Assembly: GCA_048296855.1 (NCBI GenBank)
Contig: CP182631.1
Source of the DNA: Pseudocolwellia sp048296855
GTDB lineage: Bacteria; Pseudomonadota; Gammaproteobacteria; Enterobacterales; Alteromonadaceae
Direction: 5' to 3' (one strand)
Length of the DNA stretch: 64,000 nt
Position numbers and translations under genes: made by a program. A model generated the notes under the pieces. It had not been told where the DNA came from. It did not search any database and saw only the letters and a list, made by a program, of their open reading frames with translations. Below, piece after piece: positions 42,798-51,535 of this stretch. Positions within the stretch are counted from its first letter, which is position 1; every line of letters begins with the position of its first letter.

Positions 42798-44750
42798 GCA
42801 TTGCAATCGCTAGAGGATGGGTTTAATAATGCTGTTACCTCAGAAAGGATAGAGCGGGTAAATAGCAGTTCTTCGAGTCAAGTCTTCACTCCAACCAATA
42901 GTCCCTATTGGGCTGAGGTCGAACCGGTTCAAGAAGATTTAGCATTACCACAAGTGGCATCTTGGGGATATCAACGAGTTCAGGCCGATCAATTGTCTGA
43001 TGCGGCGGCGGATAACCTGACGGTATGTATTATTGATTCCGGTTACGATACCTCACATGAAGACTTACCCCATGACCGAGTAACAGGGACAGATACAGAA
43101 GTTCTGGGGGCTTGGAACAATGATGAACAGGGGCATGGTACTCATATTGCTGGGATCATTGCCGCGTTGGATAACCAATATGGCACCAAAGGCGTGTTGC
43201 CCAATGGCAAAGTAAATTTACATATAAAACGTGTGTTAGATAAGAATAACAATTTTTTAGCTCCTTCCGGCTACTCAGCGATGAGTTTTCTCGCTGATAA
43301 CGCCTACGATTGCGCTGAAGAAGGCGCAAATATCATCTCAATATCTATAAAAGGCCCATCAAATACTTATACCCAATACGGTGAGGAGGTTTTTCAAGCG
43401 GTATACGACAAAAATGTGCTTGTGGTCGCAGCCAACGGCAATCAAGGGCATGTAGCACCAACCGAGGAAAAAATCTATCCCGCATCCTTTTCTTCAATTA
43501 TCGCTACAGGTTCAATCAATATCAATGATGAAATTAGCAGTTTTTCGAATCAATTAGCTGAAACTGAATTGGTTGCCCCTGGTGGTGGTATTTATTCCAC
43601 CATGCCGATTGGGAAGGAATACTTTAAAAACTATGCTGCGGAGTTACGCATTAACGGTGAATTGTATCCTTATAGCATTACGAGTGGGTATTTGTTGGCA
43701 CCTATTACAGCCAAGCTTTCTTATTGTGATAAGGAAAATCCTTGTCTTCCTGAACAGGTAAAAGACACGATATGTATTGCTCTTGTTAATTGGTATCATT
43801 GCAACGGCATTGGGTTAGATTCATTGTATACACTAATGTTGTCTGATTTTGAATCTGATACGTATACCAGTGGAACATCCAATTATCTGTCTACCCTTTC
43901 TGTCAGTTATCTAGATCAACTAAAAACGTTAGTGGGACAGACAGTCACGTTAGAAATAGAAACGAAAGGAACCGATGGTTATAGCTATGCAAATGGTACC
44001 TCCATGGCAACACCTTATGTGGCAGGGGCCGCTGCATTAGCGTGGAGTAATAACCTAAAATGTACTGCCGCCGAAGTGCGTGCAGCCCTGAGCGCATCAG
44101 CAAAAGACTTAGGTGTTGAGGGTTGGGACCCTGTTTATGGTCATGGTCTGGTACAAGCCAAAGACGCGTCTGATTACATGGCCGAGCACTGCGCGGCCTA
44201 TAATACAGTTAATACAGTTATCACTTATCCAGCAGGGGATACTTATGTACGTGATGGATCTTATGGGGATACTAACTTTGGATTAGCAGAAAACTTAACC
44301 GTTAAATCCATTTATGATTCAACGGAATTTAAACGCAAAACCTTTGTTAAATTTGATAACTCCGCTTACGACGATCTCGTTATTCAAAATGCCACGTTAA
44401 GGTTCTATGTTTCAAGCGTCAATACCGATCCAACTCGAACGATTCATTTTTACGATACCACCGCAACATGGGATGAAATGTCTTTAACTTGGAACAATGC
44501 TCCGAGCACTAATGAGCTGGTTGGAACAGTGGAAGTATTGAATACAACAGGGCCCGATTACGAAGAAGATACAAGTGGTACTTGGTATGAACTGGATATC
44601 ACAGACTACCTAAAAGAGCATAAAGACGAACCAGCTGTCGCATTTATACTACAAAATGAAAGTACATCGTCTTTAGGTAAAAGCAATTTTGACATAGCAT
44701 CAAAAGAAAGTGCATATCCAATGGAGATTATTGTAAATAGAGCGAATTAA
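42351..44750 (+). CDS. secreted subtilisin-like serine protease (S8), copy 2, with C-terminal DNRLRE/CBM-like domain
   Basis: The 799-residue protein shares signal peptide, propeptide and catalytic domain with copy 1 (Asp229, His262, Ser551). The linker at 152-185 and the insert before the Ser motif differ from copy 1. After the protease domain it adds about 170 residues starting YPAGDTYVRDGSYGDTNFG and continuing with TFVKFDNS, ATLRFYVS, TWDEMSLTWNNAPS and WYELDITDYLKE, the pattern of DNRLRE/CBM96-like beta-sandwich modules that bind surfaces or polysaccharides. Copy 1 ends just where this module begins, so either copy 1 lost it or copy 2 gained it. Triad residues are intact. Confidence 0.93.
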   Translation: MKIKPSIILLTTLVGFNSYYTNALANDVNAEATSSVTNSTETITAKSDLIIVKFRDASYIKVLTAYHRSQTRGDYISDEQYSQARTLLQTLSNTYGAELSIARIARLGAVVLKLNEQVELNALNQRLDSTLNTLSIINYAEADPYLSVNALQSLEDGFNNAVTSERIERVNSSSSSQVFTPTNSPYWAEVEPVQEDLALPQVASWGYQRVQADQLSDAAADNLTVCIIDSGYDTSHEDLPHDRVTGTDTEVLGAWNNDEQGHGTHIAGIIAALDNQYGTKGVLPNGKVNLHIKRVLDKNNNFLAPSGYSAMSFLADNAYDCAEEGANIISISIKGPSNTYTQYGEEVFQAVYDKNVLVVAANGNQGHVAPTEEKIYPASFSSIIATGSININDEISSFSNQLAETELVAPGGGIYSTMPIGKEYFKNYAAELRINGELYPYSITSGYLLAPITAKLSYCDKENPCLPEQVKDTICIALVNWYHCNGIGLDSLYTLMLSDFESDTYTSGTSNYLSTLSVSYLDQLKTLVGQTVTLEIETKGTDGYSYANGTSMATPYVAGAAALAWSNNLKCTAAEVRAALSASAKDLGVEGWDPVYGHGLVQAKDASDYMAEHCAAYNTVNTVITYPAGDTYVRDGSYGDTNFGLAENLTVKSIYDSTEFKRKTFVKFDNSAYDDLVIQNATLRFYVSSVNTDPTRTIHFYDTTATWDEMSLTWNNAPSTNELVGTVEVLNTTGPDYEEDTSGTWYELDITDYLKEHKDEPAVAFILQNESTSSLGKSNFDIASKESAYPMEIIVNRAN

Positions 44751-44788
44751 ATTATTATTAATCAATAAGGATATTTATTAATTAATTT

Positions 44789-44917
44789 GGTAATTCAAAG
44801 CGTAGCGGTGCAGTCGATACTGACGGAATCAGTGTCGAAGGCGCGGAAAAAACATGTACAACAAGTGACTTAGACTATGGTTGGTCTGTTTTTGAACTAG
44901 ACTTTAAAGAGCTGTAG
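44789..44917 (+). pseudogene. 3' remnant of an unidentified secreted-protein gene
   Basis: A frame without start codon but with clean protein character (RSGAVDTDGISVEGAEKTC then DLDYGWSVFELDFKEL) ends at a TAG at 44915-44917. Composition is richer in G+C than the surroundings and resembles the subtilases. It does not match the ends of either subtilase, so it is likely the tail of a third, deleted neighbour. Confidence 0.5.
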
Positions 44918-45015
44918 TGAACAACTAATTTATTAGATCCTCCTATTTTACATTTAAGACTCTTGAGTTTGTAAACTAGGTGTTTGTTGTTCGAGTTATT
45001 TTTAATAATCAAAAT

Positions 45016-45042
45016 AAAACGGAGTCGTCAGGCTCCGTTTTT
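45016..45042 (+). terminator. intrinsic terminator
   Basis: AAAACGGAG (45016-45024) and CTCCGTTTT (45033-45041) form a 9-bp stem with an 8-nt loop followed by T residues. It would end transcription from the subtilase side before the oxidoreductase gene. Confidence 0.85.
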
Positions 45043-45140
45043 CTTAACCATTCGTAGATTTTTTACACCTAGTTGCTTGAGTTATTTAGCATGCGCTTGC
45101 GAGTCTATAGGGCAATTAGAATGACAAATAGAGGTATTGT

Positions 45141-46730
45141 ATGACAAAACTTAATCGTAGAAATTTTTTAAAAGGTGGGATTTGCTTAGGTGCCGTAGCA
45201 GGGGTATCTAGTGTTGTGGATGCGAGTCAAAGGCGCCCAAGATTTAAAAAACATAAACATACTAATAAAACAGCGGTTGTGATTGGCTCAGGGTTTGGTG
45301 GTTCTGTTGCTGCATTGCGCTTGTGTGAAGCGGGTATTCCTACTATTTTACTCGAACGAGGTAAAGACTGGACCTATTTTGGTGAAGATACCTTCCCAAC
45401 AATAGCCGACAGTGCCGATGATGGGCGTACTACCTGGTTAGGAACACTAGACGCTTTTACCTTGCAAAAGAAAGTACCACTTTATACGGGTTTAATGGAG
45501 CGTATTTATGGCAACAATATAGGGGTGGTATGTGCAGCTGGACTAGGAGGAGGTTCGCTGGTTTACGGAGGGGTGTTATTACAACCAACACAAAGTGCTT
45601 TTGAACAGGTATTCCCTTACTTAGACTATAACCAAATGAATGAGGTTTATTACCCCAAAGTATTAGCTAAAATAAGTGGGGGAAGTATCCCAGATGATAT
45701 TTTAAATACAAACAATTATCGAGCGATGAGCGCATTCAAACAAGACGCTGAGGCCGCGGGGCTGGATGTGTCGGCTACTGAGGTGGGGTTCGACTGGAAT
45801 ATTATTCGCAAAGAGATAAAAGGGAAGCGTAATGCTGCTGCTTCAGTTGGCGAATACATATATGGCTGTAACAGCAATGCCAAAAATACCCTCGATAAAA
45901 ATTACCTGAAAGCCGCGATGCAAACAGGAAAACTGCAAATTTTAACATTACATAATGTTGTACAAATTAATCAAGCAGATGATGGTCAATATCATATACA
46001 GTGCGAGGTACTCACTACAGGCGGTGACGTTATTAAATTGCATGATATCAAAAGCCAATATTTATTTTTAGCAGCGGGCTCCATGAACACAACTAAGTTG
46101 TTATTAAATGCCAAACAAAGTGGTGATTTACCTGAACTAAATGAATATATTGGACAATATTGGGGAAATAATGGCGACGAGTTAACTATGACTGTTGCTG
46201 GTAGTAGCGATATAGGTTCGCTGCAAGGTGGACCAGCAGCTATGGCGGCACATGATAATAGCAATCCGATAAAACCAGTAACCTTTATGCACTCTCCAAC
46301 TACGGGCTTTGGAGAGGTACAATTTCAGTTAGGTATGTCGGCCCCCGATAAGTTAGGTTCACTAAGTTATAATGCCAGCGAAGATCAGATATTTGTCAAT
46401 TGGCCAACTGATGCCCTAACGCAATCTCACAGCGCTTATACTCATTCGTTACAAAATATTGCGGCGCAAAGTAATGCTGTAGTAGTACAAAACCCATCGC
46501 TCGCGTATACGTCGTGGCACGCTTGTGGTGGCGCTGTAATGGGTAAAGCCTGTAGTTACTTTGGAGAGGTAGATGGTTATCAAAACCTTTATGTAGTTGA
46601 TAGCGCTCTATTACCTGGCTCGGCGGGTATGTCGAACCCCGCGCTTACCGTTGCAGCCAATGCTGAACGCATTATGGAAAAAATACTTCCTCGGTTGGTA
46701 GCAGAATGCCGTGGCAGACATAACCCCTAA
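45141..46730 (+). CDS. Tat-exported GMC oxidoreductase, cholesterol-oxidase-like
   Basis: The 529-residue flavoenzyme has a twin-arginine signal (NRRNFLKGG, then GICLGAVAGVSSVVDA) and an FAD-binding Rossmann motif VVIGSGFGGSVAALRL with LLERG at residues 46-75. GAGLGGGSLVYGGVL and the C-terminal SWHACGGAVMG with VVDSALLPGSAGMSNPALTVAANAERI are GMC hallmarks in the form seen in cholesterol oxidases. The His in SWHACGG fits the catalytic position. It would oxidise a sterol or other alcohol outside the inner membrane, using oxygen; the substrate is inferred only from family. It stands alone, about 100 nt after a terminator. Confidence 0.88.
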   Translation: MTKLNRRNFLKGGICLGAVAGVSSVVDASQRRPRFKKHKHTNKTAVVIGSGFGGSVAALRLCEAGIPTILLERGKDWTYFGEDTFPTIADSADDGRTTWLGTLDAFTLQKKVPLYTGLMERIYGNNIGVVCAAGLGGGSLVYGGVLLQPTQSAFEQVFPYLDYNQMNEVYYPKVLAKISGGSIPDDILNTNNYRAMSAFKQDAEAAGLDVSATEVGFDWNIIRKEIKGKRNAAASVGEYIYGCNSNAKNTLDKNYLKAAMQTGKLQILTLHNVVQINQADDGQYHIQCEVLTTGGDVIKLHDIKSQYLFLAAGSMNTTKLLLNAKQSGDLPELNEYIGQYWGNNGDELTMTVAGSSDIGSLQGGPAAMAAHDNSNPIKPVTFMHSPTTGFGEVQFQLGMSAPDKLGSLSYNASEDQIFVNWPTDALTQSHSAYTHSLQNIAAQSNAVVVQNPSLAYTSWHACGGAVMGKACSYFGEVDGYQNLYVVDSALLPGSAGMSNPALTVAANAERIMEKILPRLVAECRGRHNP

Positions 46731-46751
46731 TCCTTCGATAAAATTGAACAA

Positions 46752-46811
46752 ATGCCTGTTCCAAAAGTTTTGCTTTCGATAATAAAGAGAGCGTTCTAAA
46801 GGTACAGGCAT
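46752..46811. other. inverted repeat after the GMC oxidoreductase
   Basis: ATGCCTGT (46752-46759) and ACAGGCAT (46804-46811) are perfect inverted arms 44 nt apart, close after the oxidoreductase stop. The loop is large, so a simple terminator is unlikely. It may be the remnant of a small element. Confidence 0.35.
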
Positions 46812-47001
46812 GAGTAATAAAACAAAGCGATATTATTATGGTATAGCGCAAAACTCTCAAAGCGCTTTATCATTGAAACAATTAACGACCAATTAAAGCG
46901 TCCACATTAGCGCATCACTGCATCATTTAAGCACATTCAGTGTCACAATCTATCTATCTTTTTATATAAGCTATTGATAATAAATATTATTTAAGTTTTT
47001 T

Positions 47002-47020
47002 AAGTATTGGTCCAATACTT
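47002..47020. promoter_or_regulatory. perfect palindrome upstream of nasT, candidate operator
   Basis: AAGTATTGG (47002-47010) and CCAATACTT (47012-47020) are perfect arms around one base. It is 46 nt before the nasT start. The symmetry is that of a dimeric repressor or activator site; the binding protein is unknown. The remainder of the 335-nt gap from 46731 holds nothing else I can name. Confidence 0.5.
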
Positions 47021-47065
47021 GGATGATCCTATTTATATATTATTTTTATAGCTATCGAGAAAGAT

Positions 47066-47710
47066 ATGAATTCTATAAAAAAGTTATCACAACAGAGTGA
47101 TACTAAACAGAAATACAACATCTTATTAATTGAACATGAATTGTGTAAACGAAACAACCTAGTGAAAGTATTAGCAGGTACTCATTATGAAATTTGTTGT
47201 GTATTAAATAGCAGTAGTCTACTCAGTGACGGCCCTGATAACGTGTCGTTAATCAAAGAAGTTGAAAAACATAATCCTGACATTCTTGTAATTGATGTCG
47301 AATTCCCTAAAAAACGTATGCTTGAAAGTTTAAATTATATTTCTAAATATTCACCTAAACCTATTGTTATGTTTTCGGAGCAAGAGGGCACAGATCTCAT
47401 TAATTTACTCATTAAATCTGGCGTTACTGCTTATGTAGCAGGAGAAACAGACTTTAGACGTATTAAGTCGATCCTTGATACTGCGATTGTTCGATTTGTT
47501 GAACATGAAACCTTAAAACAAGAACTTGCTTTAGCTAAAAATAAGTTATCGAGCCAACGTACTGTTGAACAGGCCAAGTTATTGTTGATGCAAAACAAAG
47601 ACTATTCTGAGCGTGAGGCGTATCACAGCATGAGAAAAATGGCGATGGACAATGGCCAAAAGGTTGAAGACGTCGCTAAGAACATTTTGTCGTTGGCCGC
47701 TATTTTATAG
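47066..47710 (+). CDS. nasT: ANTAR-domain RNA-binding response regulator (NasT-like)
   Basis: The 214-residue protein has an N-terminal receiver-like domain (KYNILLIEHEL, ILVIDVEFP with the acceptor-position Asp, PIVMFSEQEG) and a C-terminal ANTAR domain (EQAKLLLMQNKDYSEREAYHSMRKMAMDN, VEDVAKNIL). NasT proteins bind paired hexaloop hairpins in leaders of nitrate-assimilation transcripts and prevent termination; they are held inactive by the nitrate sensor NasS. The gene is directly upstream of a leader with an A1/G4 hexaloop and a terminator, then nrtABC, which fits precisely. A nasS gene is not next to it, unlike the usual nasS-nasT pair. Confidence 0.9.
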   Translation: MNSIKKLSQQSDTKQKYNILLIEHELCKRNNLVKVLAGTHYEICCVLNSSSLLSDGPDNVSLIKEVEKHNPDILVIDVEFPKKRMLESLNYISKYSPKPIVMFSEQEGTDLINLLIKSGVTAYVAGETDFRRIKSILDTAIVRFVEHETLKQELALAKNKLSSQRTVEQAKLLLMQNKDYSEREAYHSMRKMAMDNGQKVEDVAKNILSLAAIL

Positions 47711-47871
47711 CCATTGGTCGTGCACCAAATGTATAAAAATACGACCAAGATAGGTGCGAATCTATTTGAATAAATACTCTAACAACTTGCCTGGCTGTCG
47801 TAAGTTATTGTAAATCAATAAAAAGTAAGTTTTGGCGTAATACTTGTATTGATAAATATCAAAAAGTAACT

Positions 47872-47991
47872 GTTTAATATTGCAATAACGTAATATTAAA
47901 CGCTAGGCGCTACTGTACAGATAAACTCTAAGAGTAGCGCTTAAACACATTAAACTAATGTTACTGCAACGGCGTAGTTATTTATTAGTTT
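47872..47991 (+). ncRNA. NasT-responsive leader RNA upstream of nrtA
   Basis: Three hairpins precede the terminator. P1: 12-bp stem 47872-47883/47890-47901, loop AATAAC. A middle hairpin pairs GCGCTACT (47907-47914) with AGTAGCGC (47933-47940). The third has an outer stem AAACTAAT/ATTAGTTT (47952-47959/47984-47991) and inner stem ACTGC/GTAGT (63-67/74-78) closing the hexaloop AACGGC, with A at 1 and G at 4, the ANTAR recognition pattern. Both hexaloops are framed by TGC and GTA. P1 has A, not G, at position 4. Confidence 0.7.
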
Positions 47992-47999
47992 GGCATTGT

Positions 48000-48048
48000 A
48001 GCCCATAGCGACTGAAATTTATTTTCACTGTCGTTATGGGCTTTTTTT
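48000..48048 (+). terminator. leader terminator controlled by NasT antitermination
   Basis: AGCCCATAGCGAC (48000-48012) pairs with GTCGTTATGGGCT (48030-48042) over 13 bp with one G-U pair, with a further inner helix TGAAA/TTTCA, and is followed by a run of T. It ends 14 nt before the nrtA start, with the ribosome-binding GGAG in between. Its place directly after an ANTAR-type hairpin marks it as the regulated terminator of the nitrate operon. Confidence 0.9.
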
Positions 48049-48062
48049 ATTTGGAGAAAAGT

Positions 48063-49463
48063 ATGTTTGCTAAACCCTTAAAAAACTTTAATAAAACCAT
48101 TTGTAGCGCAATTGTTGCGAGTACCTGTTTATTAACAAGTGTTATTACCACCTTGTCTGTTCAAGCTGCAGAATTAGGTTTTCCTGAAAAAGAAGAACTT
48201 AAATTTGGTTTTATTAAATTAACCGATATGGCACCAATTGCTATAGCTTATGAAAAAGGCTATTTCGAAGATGAAGGTTTATACGTAACGATTGAAGCAC
48301 AAGCAAACTGGAAAGTTTTGTTAGACGGTGTAATTGATGGACGTTTAGACGGCGCACATATGTTAGCAGGGCAACCTATAGCCGCAACCATAGGTTACGG
48401 TACTAAAGCCGAGATTGTTACGCCATTTTCAATGGACTTAAATGGTAATGCGATCACAGTATCAAATGCTATTTGGGAACAAATGAAGCCACACATTCCT
48501 AAAATGGCAGATGGGCGTCCGGTGCATCCAATCAAAGCTGATGCATTAAAACCGGTTGTTCAAAGCTACATAGACAAAGGTAAGCCCTTTAAAATGGGTA
48601 TGGTTTTCCCTGTTTCTACCCATAACTACGAACTACGTTATTGGTTAGCGGCTGGTGGAATACATCCGGGTTTTTATGCTCCACACAAAGGTGATACTGC
48701 AGGGAATATTGATGCGAAAGTACTTCTTTCTGTAACTCCACCACCACAAATGCCAGCCACAATGGAAGCCGGTACTATTCACGGTTACTGTGTGGGCGAA
48801 CCTTGGAACCAACAAGCGGTATTTAAAGGTATTGGTGTTCCCGTTGTTACCGATTACGAAATTTGGAAAGACAACCCAGAAAAAGTATTTGGTTTATCTA
48901 AATCTTTCACTGAAAAATATCCAATTACCACTTTACGTTTAACACGTGCATTGATCAGAGCAGCTAAGTGGCTAGATGATAATGACAACGCTAATCGTCC
49001 TGAAGCCGTTAAAATTTTATCGCAATCAAACTATGTTGGAGCAGACTACAACGTTATTGCAAATTCAATGACCGGAACTTTTGAATACGAGAAAGGTGAT
49101 AAACGCGCTGTACCAGACTTTAACGTATTTTTCCGTCATAACGCGACTTACCCTTATTACTCAGACGCTATTTGGTATTTAACGCAAATGCGTCGTTGGG
49201 GGCAAATTAGCGAGCACAAGCCAGACAGCTGGTACAAAGATGTAGCGAAAAAAGTTTATCGTCCTGATATTTATATTGCTGCAGCTAAATCGTTAATTGC
49301 TGACAAGTTAATTAAAGCCAGTGAATTTCCTGACTTTGAAAGTGAAACAGGCTTCCGTAATCCTCAAACACACTTTATTGATAATTTAGTTTACGACGGC
49401 ACACAACCTAACGCTTATATCAATCAATTTAAAATTGGTTTGAAAGCTGACGATAAACTTTAA
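48063..49463 (+). CDS. nrtA: nitrate ABC transporter substrate-binding protein (NrtA family)
   Basis: The 466-residue exported protein binds nitrate (family knowledge; the closely related CmpA binds bicarbonate) for the membrane transporter. A signal peptide (ICSAIVASTCLLTSVITTLSVQAA) precedes the NrtA/CmpA pattern: LKFGFIKLTDMAPIAIAYEKGYFEDEGL, GRLDGAHMLAGQP, MGMVFPVSTHNYELRYWLAAGGI, PPPQMPATMEAGTIHGYCVGEPWN. An in-frame ATG at 48036 is rejected since it lies within the terminator stem; GGAG at 48053-48056 selects 48063. The export signal distinguishes it from cytosolic NasS. Confidence 0.92.
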   Translation: MFAKPLKNFNKTICSAIVASTCLLTSVITTLSVQAAELGFPEKEELKFGFIKLTDMAPIAIAYEKGYFEDEGLYVTIEAQANWKVLLDGVIDGRLDGAHMLAGQPIAATIGYGTKAEIVTPFSMDLNGNAITVSNAIWEQMKPHIPKMADGRPVHPIKADALKPVVQSYIDKGKPFKMGMVFPVSTHNYELRYWLAAGGIHPGFYAPHKGDTAGNIDAKVLLSVTPPPQMPATMEAGTIHGYCVGEPWNQQAVFKGIGVPVVTDYEIWKDNPEKVFGLSKSFTEKYPITTLRLTRALIRAAKWLDDNDNANRPEAVKILSQSNYVGADYNVIANSMTGTFEYEKGDKRAVPDFNVFFRHNATYPYYSDAIWYLTQMRRWGQISEHKPDSWYKDVAKKVYRPDIYIAAAKSLIADKLIKASEFPDFESETGFRNPQTHFIDNLVYDGTQPNAYINQFKIGLKADDKL

Positions 49464-49554
49464 CACTCACCGTTAAGTTTTGTTTGAGTCGTACTTTTAA
49501 TTTAATCATGTGTTGCGTAGGCCATGTAAGTGGTCTGCGCAAAGGGGAGAAAAA

Positions 49555-50553
49555 ATGACAACCTTAATAAGTAAATTAGTAGCTGGAACATCGAGTTTCA
49601 GTCAGTTTAAAACAAATTTCAGGCTTTTTAACCATTATGCAAAGCCTGTATTGTTACCTGTGATTGGTATGCTGATTTTTATGTTTTTATGGACAATAGC
49701 TGCCAGCAGTATTAATACATCACTCGGTAAGTTTCCAGGTCCAGCTGAGGTTGGTACTCAAATGGTCAACCTTTATCAAGAACATGTAGCAGAGCGTGAT
49801 AAAGCGGATGCATTTTATCAAAGACAAGATGAACGTAATGCGAAAAGGGTGGCAAAAGATCCTACTTACGAACCTAAAATACGTGCGTATACAGGTAAAG
49901 AAACCTTTTTAGACCAAATTATTACCAGCTTAATTACGGTAATGAGTGGTTTTATACTTGCCGCCGTTTTTGCTATACCACTGGGTATCGCTATTGGATT
50001 AAGTAAAAATTTAAACACAGCCATTAATCCTATTATTCAAATTTTTAAACCCGTTTCACCTTTAGCTTGGTTGCCTCTCGTAACCATGGCAGTGAGTGCC
50101 TTGTATGTATCAGATGACCCATACTTTGCAAAATCATTCGTTAACTCATTAATTACTGTAACGCTTTGTTGTATTTGGCCAATGGTTATTAATACCTCTG
50201 TGGGTGTGATCAGCATAAACCAAGACTGGGATAACGTAAGTAAAGTATTACGTTTACCTAAATTAAAGCATATTCAAAAAATTGTAATTCCTGCCGCTAT
50301 TCCTTCAATTTTTACCGGTATGAGAATGTCGTTAGGTGTGGCATGGATGGTATTAATTGCCGCTGAAATGTTAGCTCAAAACCCAGGTTTAGGTAAGTTT
50401 GTATGGGACGAATTTCAAAACGGTAGTTCAGACTCGTTAAGCCGCATTATGACTGCTGTAGTGGTAATAGGTTTTATTGGATTTTTATTAGACCGCACTA
50501 TGCAAAAAATTCAATATCACGTGTCTTGGAATAAAGACAGCGCAAAACTGTAG
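49555..50553 (+). CDS. nrtB: nitrate ABC transporter permease (NrtB family)
   Basis: The 332-residue inner-membrane protein has about six membrane segments and the binding-protein-dependent transport loop VIPAAIPSIFTGMRMSLGVAWMVLIAAEML (quoted in part: the EAA loop PAAIPSIFTGMRMSLG). A region YTGKETFLDQIITSLITVMSGF precedes the core, as in NrtB. The start at 49555 follows AAGGGGAG at ideal spacing; an earlier in-frame ATG (49510) would add 15 residues of non-conserved sequence. nrtC follows after 70 nt. Together with NrtA and NrtC it makes a complete importer. Confidence 0.92.
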   Translation: MTTLISKLVAGTSSFSQFKTNFRLFNHYAKPVLLPVIGMLIFMFLWTIAASSINTSLGKFPGPAEVGTQMVNLYQEHVAERDKADAFYQRQDERNAKRVAKDPTYEPKIRAYTGKETFLDQIITSLITVMSGFILAAVFAIPLGIAIGLSKNLNTAINPIIQIFKPVSPLAWLPLVTMAVSALYVSDDPYFAKSFVNSLITVTLCCIWPMVINTSVGVISINQDWDNVSKVLRLPKLKHIQKIVIPAAIPSIFTGMRMSLGVAWMVLIAAEMLAQNPGLGKFVWDEFQNGSSDSLSRIMTAVVVIGFIGFLLDRTMQKIQYHVSWNKDSAKL

Positions 50554-50623
50554 CCCATAATTTATCAGCTTATATCCATAATATTTATCCGATTGTATTT
50601 ACACATTCGAGTTAGGAAAAAAT

Positions 50624-51460
50624 ATGACAACGTTATTAAACATTAGCAAAATCGATATGGTTTTCCCAACCCCTAAAGGGGACTTTACTGCGCTACAAAA
50701 TGTAGATTTACAAATTAAAAAGGGTGAGTTTATTTCATTAATCGGCCACTCTGGTTGTGGCAAATCAACAGTGCTTAATGTAGTTGCTGGTTTATACCAA
50801 GCCACTAAAGGTGGTGTTTTACTTAATAACAAAGAAGTAAGAGAGCCAGGGCCAGAACGTGCTGTTGTTTTTCAAAACCATTCTTTACTACCTTGGTTAA
50901 CTTGTTACCAAAATGTTGAACTTGCTGTTAAAGAAGTCTTTAGAAATAAAATGTCGGCCAGCGAGATGAAAGATTGGATCAATCATAATATTCATTTAGT
51001 GCATATGGACCACGCCGCACATAAGTTACCTGATGAAATATCAGGTGGTATGAAACAACGAATTGGTATTGCAAGGGCACTGGCTATGCAACCCGAAGTA
51101 CTCCTAATGGATGAACCCTTTGGTGCATTAGACGCCTTAACGCGTGCACATATGCAAGACTCTTTAATGGAAATTCAAGATGAGCTAAACAACACCGTTA
51201 TTATGATCACTCATGATGTTGATGAAGCCGTATTACTATCAGACCGTATTGTAATGATGACTAATGGTCCTGCGGCAACTGTGGGCGAAATTCTTGATGT
51301 AAACCTACCTAGACCACGAGATCGTTTAGCTTTGGCTAAAGATCCTAATTACAACAATTTACGTTCATCGGTCCTCACTTTCTTATATGAAAAACAACGT
51401 AAAGTGGAAACGATTACAACATCAAAAAAAGCTGAATCTAAAAACGAAGAAGTCGCTTAA
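50624..51460 (+). CDS. nrtC: nitrate ABC transporter ATPase (NrtC/NrtD family)
   Basis: The 278-residue ATPase energises the importer. It has Walker A GHSGCGKST near residues 40-48, Q-loop FQNHSLLPWL, signature ISGGMKQRIGIARAL near 139-153, Walker B VLLMDEPFGALD and switch ITHDVDEA. Unlike cyanobacterial NrtC, it has no fused regulatory NrtA-like domain, so it is closer to NrtD in size. The charged C-terminus (TTSKKAESKNEEVA) is not conserved. TTAGGAAAAA precedes the ATG. The porin gene follows after 75 nt. Confidence 0.93.
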   Translation: MTTLLNISKIDMVFPTPKGDFTALQNVDLQIKKGEFISLIGHSGCGKSTVLNVVAGLYQATKGGVLLNNKEVREPGPERAVVFQNHSLLPWLTCYQNVELAVKEVFRNKMSASEMKDWINHNIHLVHMDHAAHKLPDEISGGMKQRIGIARALAMQPEVLLMDEPFGALDALTRAHMQDSLMEIQDELNNTVIMITHDVDEAVLLSDRIVMMTNGPAATVGEILDVNLPRPRDRLALAKDPNYNNLRSSVLTFLYEKQRKVETITTSKKAESKNEEVA

Positions 51461-51535
51461 AAATTGATACCAATCAACAACTTTTAGAATAATAACTTTA
51501 ATATAAACCTAATTATTAAATATAGGACCTTAAAC

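Noticed and set aside
48036..48062. Alternative upstream start for nrtA
   Set aside because: The ATG lies in the descending arm of the leader terminator; a ribosome-binding GGAG and normal signal peptide support 48063.
48063..49463. NrtA-like protein considered as NasS, the cytosolic nitrate sensor
   Set aside because: It has a clear signal peptide and is followed by permease and ATPase genes, so it is the transporter binding protein.
49510..49554. Upstream in-frame ATG for nrtB
   Set aside because: The strong AAGGGGAG site lies downstream of it and directs initiation at 49555.
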